A stretch of 14,150 bases of DNA from Bacillota bacterium (lineage in GTDB: Bacteria > Bacillota > Clostridia > Acetivibrionales > DSM-1351): assembly GCA_023398105.1 (NCBI GenBank), contig JAEWST010000031.1, positions 1-14,150 on the forward strand, read 5' to 3'. A program made the translations under genes and the position numbers. Of this stretch, positions 13,365-14,150 are shown piece by piece. Positions within the stretch are counted from its first letter, which is position 1. Every line of letters starts with the position of its first letter. Under the pieces are notes generated by a model. That model had not been told where the DNA came from and ran no database searches. It saw only the letters and a program-made list of their open reading frames with translations.

Positions 13365-14150
13365 CTTTCTACCTCCAATTAAAGCCATCCTGCAAGGGTT
13401 TTGCAAGCTATGACACTCTCTGTTTTTATTAGCGTTCATCTCTGTCATATACATTGACCCGCCTATTACAAATATAGCAACTGCTACAACTAATATTATT
13501 GCACTAATTGGACCTTTATAATCAAGTACCACCGCACATAGTCCCAATGCTGCACTAGCCACATATATAACTGCAACCGACTGCTTTTGTGTAAGTCCTA
13601 CATCAATAAGTCGATGGTGCAAATGACCTCTGTCAGCAGTCATAGGCGACTTACCACTGGCAATTCTTCTTAATATGGCAAAAACTGTATCAAACAGAGG
13701 TAATGCAAGTACAAGTAACGGTACAGCTACCGCTATTGCGGTATATTGCTTGTATGTTCCCTGTATTGATATTGTTCCAAGTATAAACCCCAAAAATGTA
13801 GAACCAGTATCACCCATAAATATTTTTGCAGGATTAAAGTTATACGGCAAAAAGCCTAATGTAGCTCCAGCAAGCATAGCAGCCAATACTGCAGTAGCTA
13901 TGTCGGGATCTGGTCTTATAACAGAAACAAAGAAAAGAGACATCAATGCTATTGAAGAAACGCCTGCCGCCAATCCATCCAATCCATCTATAAAGTTTAT
14001 TGCATTTGTTATACCTACTATCCATATTATAGTTATAAGATATGAACTCCAGGGTTGTAATTCAGAACGTCCTACAATTGAAAAAGGGTTTGTGATAAAT
14101 TCAATTCTCGTACCAGTTACTGCTATTATAACTGCCGCAATAATCTGTAT
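12213..14150 (-). CDS. Fused TagO/WecA-type sugar-1-phosphate transferase and UDP-GlcNAc 2-epimerase (5' end beyond window)
   Basis: The minus frame is open from the right edge (ATA at 14150) for 645 codons. The first ~245 visible residues are the C-terminal two thirds of a polytopic TagO/WecA enzyme, which links GlcNAc-1-phosphate to undecaprenyl phosphate. Its motifs are TNAINFIDGLDGLAAGV, FMGDTGSTFLG and the ADRGHLHHRL loop, plus several membrane helices. After a polar linker (MTEMNANKNRECHSLQNPCR) the same frame enters a full non-hydrolysing epimerase (WecB/MnaA), which makes UDP-ManNAc. Numbered from TTG 13364, its motifs are GTRPDAVKMAP, D98 in VHGDTTT, E120 in HVEAGLRT, E134/E135 in YPEEMNRK, H211 in TAHRREN and TDSGGIQEEAP. 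No stop separates the two parts, so one 600+ residue polypeptide is possible. An internal ribosome site also allows separate WecB. A sequencing error removing a stop cannot be excluded. Confidence 0.85.
   Translation of the reverse strand: MQIIAAVIIAVTGTRIEFITNPFSIVGRSELQPWSSYLITIIWIVGITNAINFIDGLDGLAAGVSSIALMSLFFVSVIRPDPDIATAVLAAMLAGATLGFLPYNFNPAKIFMGDTGSTFLGFILGTISIQGTYKQYTAIAVAVPLLVLALPLFDTVFAILRRIASGKSPMTADRGHLHHRLIDVGLTQKQSVAVIYVASAALGLCAVVLDYKGPISAIILVVAVAIFVIGGSMYMTEMNANKNRECHSLQNPCRMALIGGRKLERLKVMTIFGTRPDAVKMAPLVKELEKCEIIDSVVCVTGQHREMLDQVLKIFDITPGHDLNIMKSRQTLTGITTRALEGLDEVLEKEKPDIVLVHGDTTTCFVGSLAAFYKQIAIGHVEAGLRTFDKYSPYPEEMNRKLTGSMADIHLSPTDTNKANLIREGIDENAIYVTGNTVNDALKTTVKDNYIFDCEVLRDIDFNNKRVIAVTAHRRENLGEPLRNICRALATLVNNYEDVEIVYAVHLNPAVQETARDILGDKQRVHLIPPLDVQDMHNLMARAYMIMTDSGGIQEEAPTLGKPVLVLRKETERPEAVKAGTVRLAGTVEHEIVEHATKLLEDKDDYEKMAKSVNPYGDGHASERIVQALLFHFGITDVKPEEFSV
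13371..13376 (-). promoter_or_regulatory. Internal ribosome binding site at the TagO-WecB junction
   Basis: GGAGGT on the minus strand (13376-13371), then AGAAAG and TTG. It is as strong as the site ahead of atpE, and lies within coding sequence for the linker (residues GGRK of the fused frame). Such a site would be expected by chance only rarely at exactly this place. Confidence 0.65.

Noticed and set aside
13840..14025. Minus-strand 61-codon frame near the right edge
   Set aside because: Lies in another frame over the conserved TagO/WecA motifs and has no recognisable content.

Overview
The window looks like a chromosomal segment of an AT-rich, Gram-positive, motile, anaerobic Clostridia-type bacterium. 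The basis is strong AGGAGG-type ribosome binding sites, low GC, the Firmicute-type atp operon order (atpIBEFHAGDC), a TagO/WecA plus WecB pair for wall polymer synthesis, and the start of a secreted family-43 glycoside hydrolase. The last suggests a plant-polysaccharide degrader such as a Ruminiclostridium relative. The species assignment is inference; no rRNA or other marker is present.

Layout from left to right. (1) 1-508, minus: the N-terminal part of a secreted GH43-type glycosidase, cut by the window edge, preceded by a 479-base gene-free stretch with a good promoter candidate. (2) 988-8154, minus: a complete nine-gene F1Fo ATP synthase operon. It has tight overlaps at atpI/atpB and atpF/atpH, but unusually long spacers at atpE-atpF (215 bases), atpA-atpG (183) and atpG-atpD (92), each holding a hairpin. 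(3) 8155-8490: the divergent control region between atp and motAB. (4) 8491-10100, plus: motA and motB, the flagellar stator, closed by a strong terminator. (5) 10192-11772, minus: a lone two-domain protein. Its N-terminal half looks like the BtrH cysteine acyltransferase/peptidase-like fold and its C-terminal part like a beta-sandwich of the kind attached to secreted glycosidases. Upstream lies a 440-base gene-free stretch with a degenerate ~33-base tandem repeat. (6) 12213-14150, minus: one uninterrupted reading frame containing a TagO/WecA-type sugar-phosphate transferase (5' end beyond the window) followed in frame by a full UDP-GlcNAc 2-epimerase (WecB), with an internal Shine-Dalgarno and TTG start at the junction.

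How the genes work together. ATP synthase and the flagellar stator both use the transmembrane ion gradient, and they are transcribed divergently from one intergenic region. The c subunit lacks the Gln and Ser ligands of known sodium-type c rings, so proton coupling is predicted. The TagO-WecB polypeptide would supply both substrates of the next step of wall-polymer linkage-unit synthesis: undecaprenyl-PP-GlcNAc and UDP-ManNAc. In many Firmicutes wecB lies directly upstream of atpI, so motAB and the BtrH-like gene may be an insertion into that ancestral order (inference).

The least explained items are the BtrH-like two-domain protein, the TagO-WecB in-frame fusion with its retained internal start, and the perfect 18-bp inverted repeat inside the ATP synthase operon.
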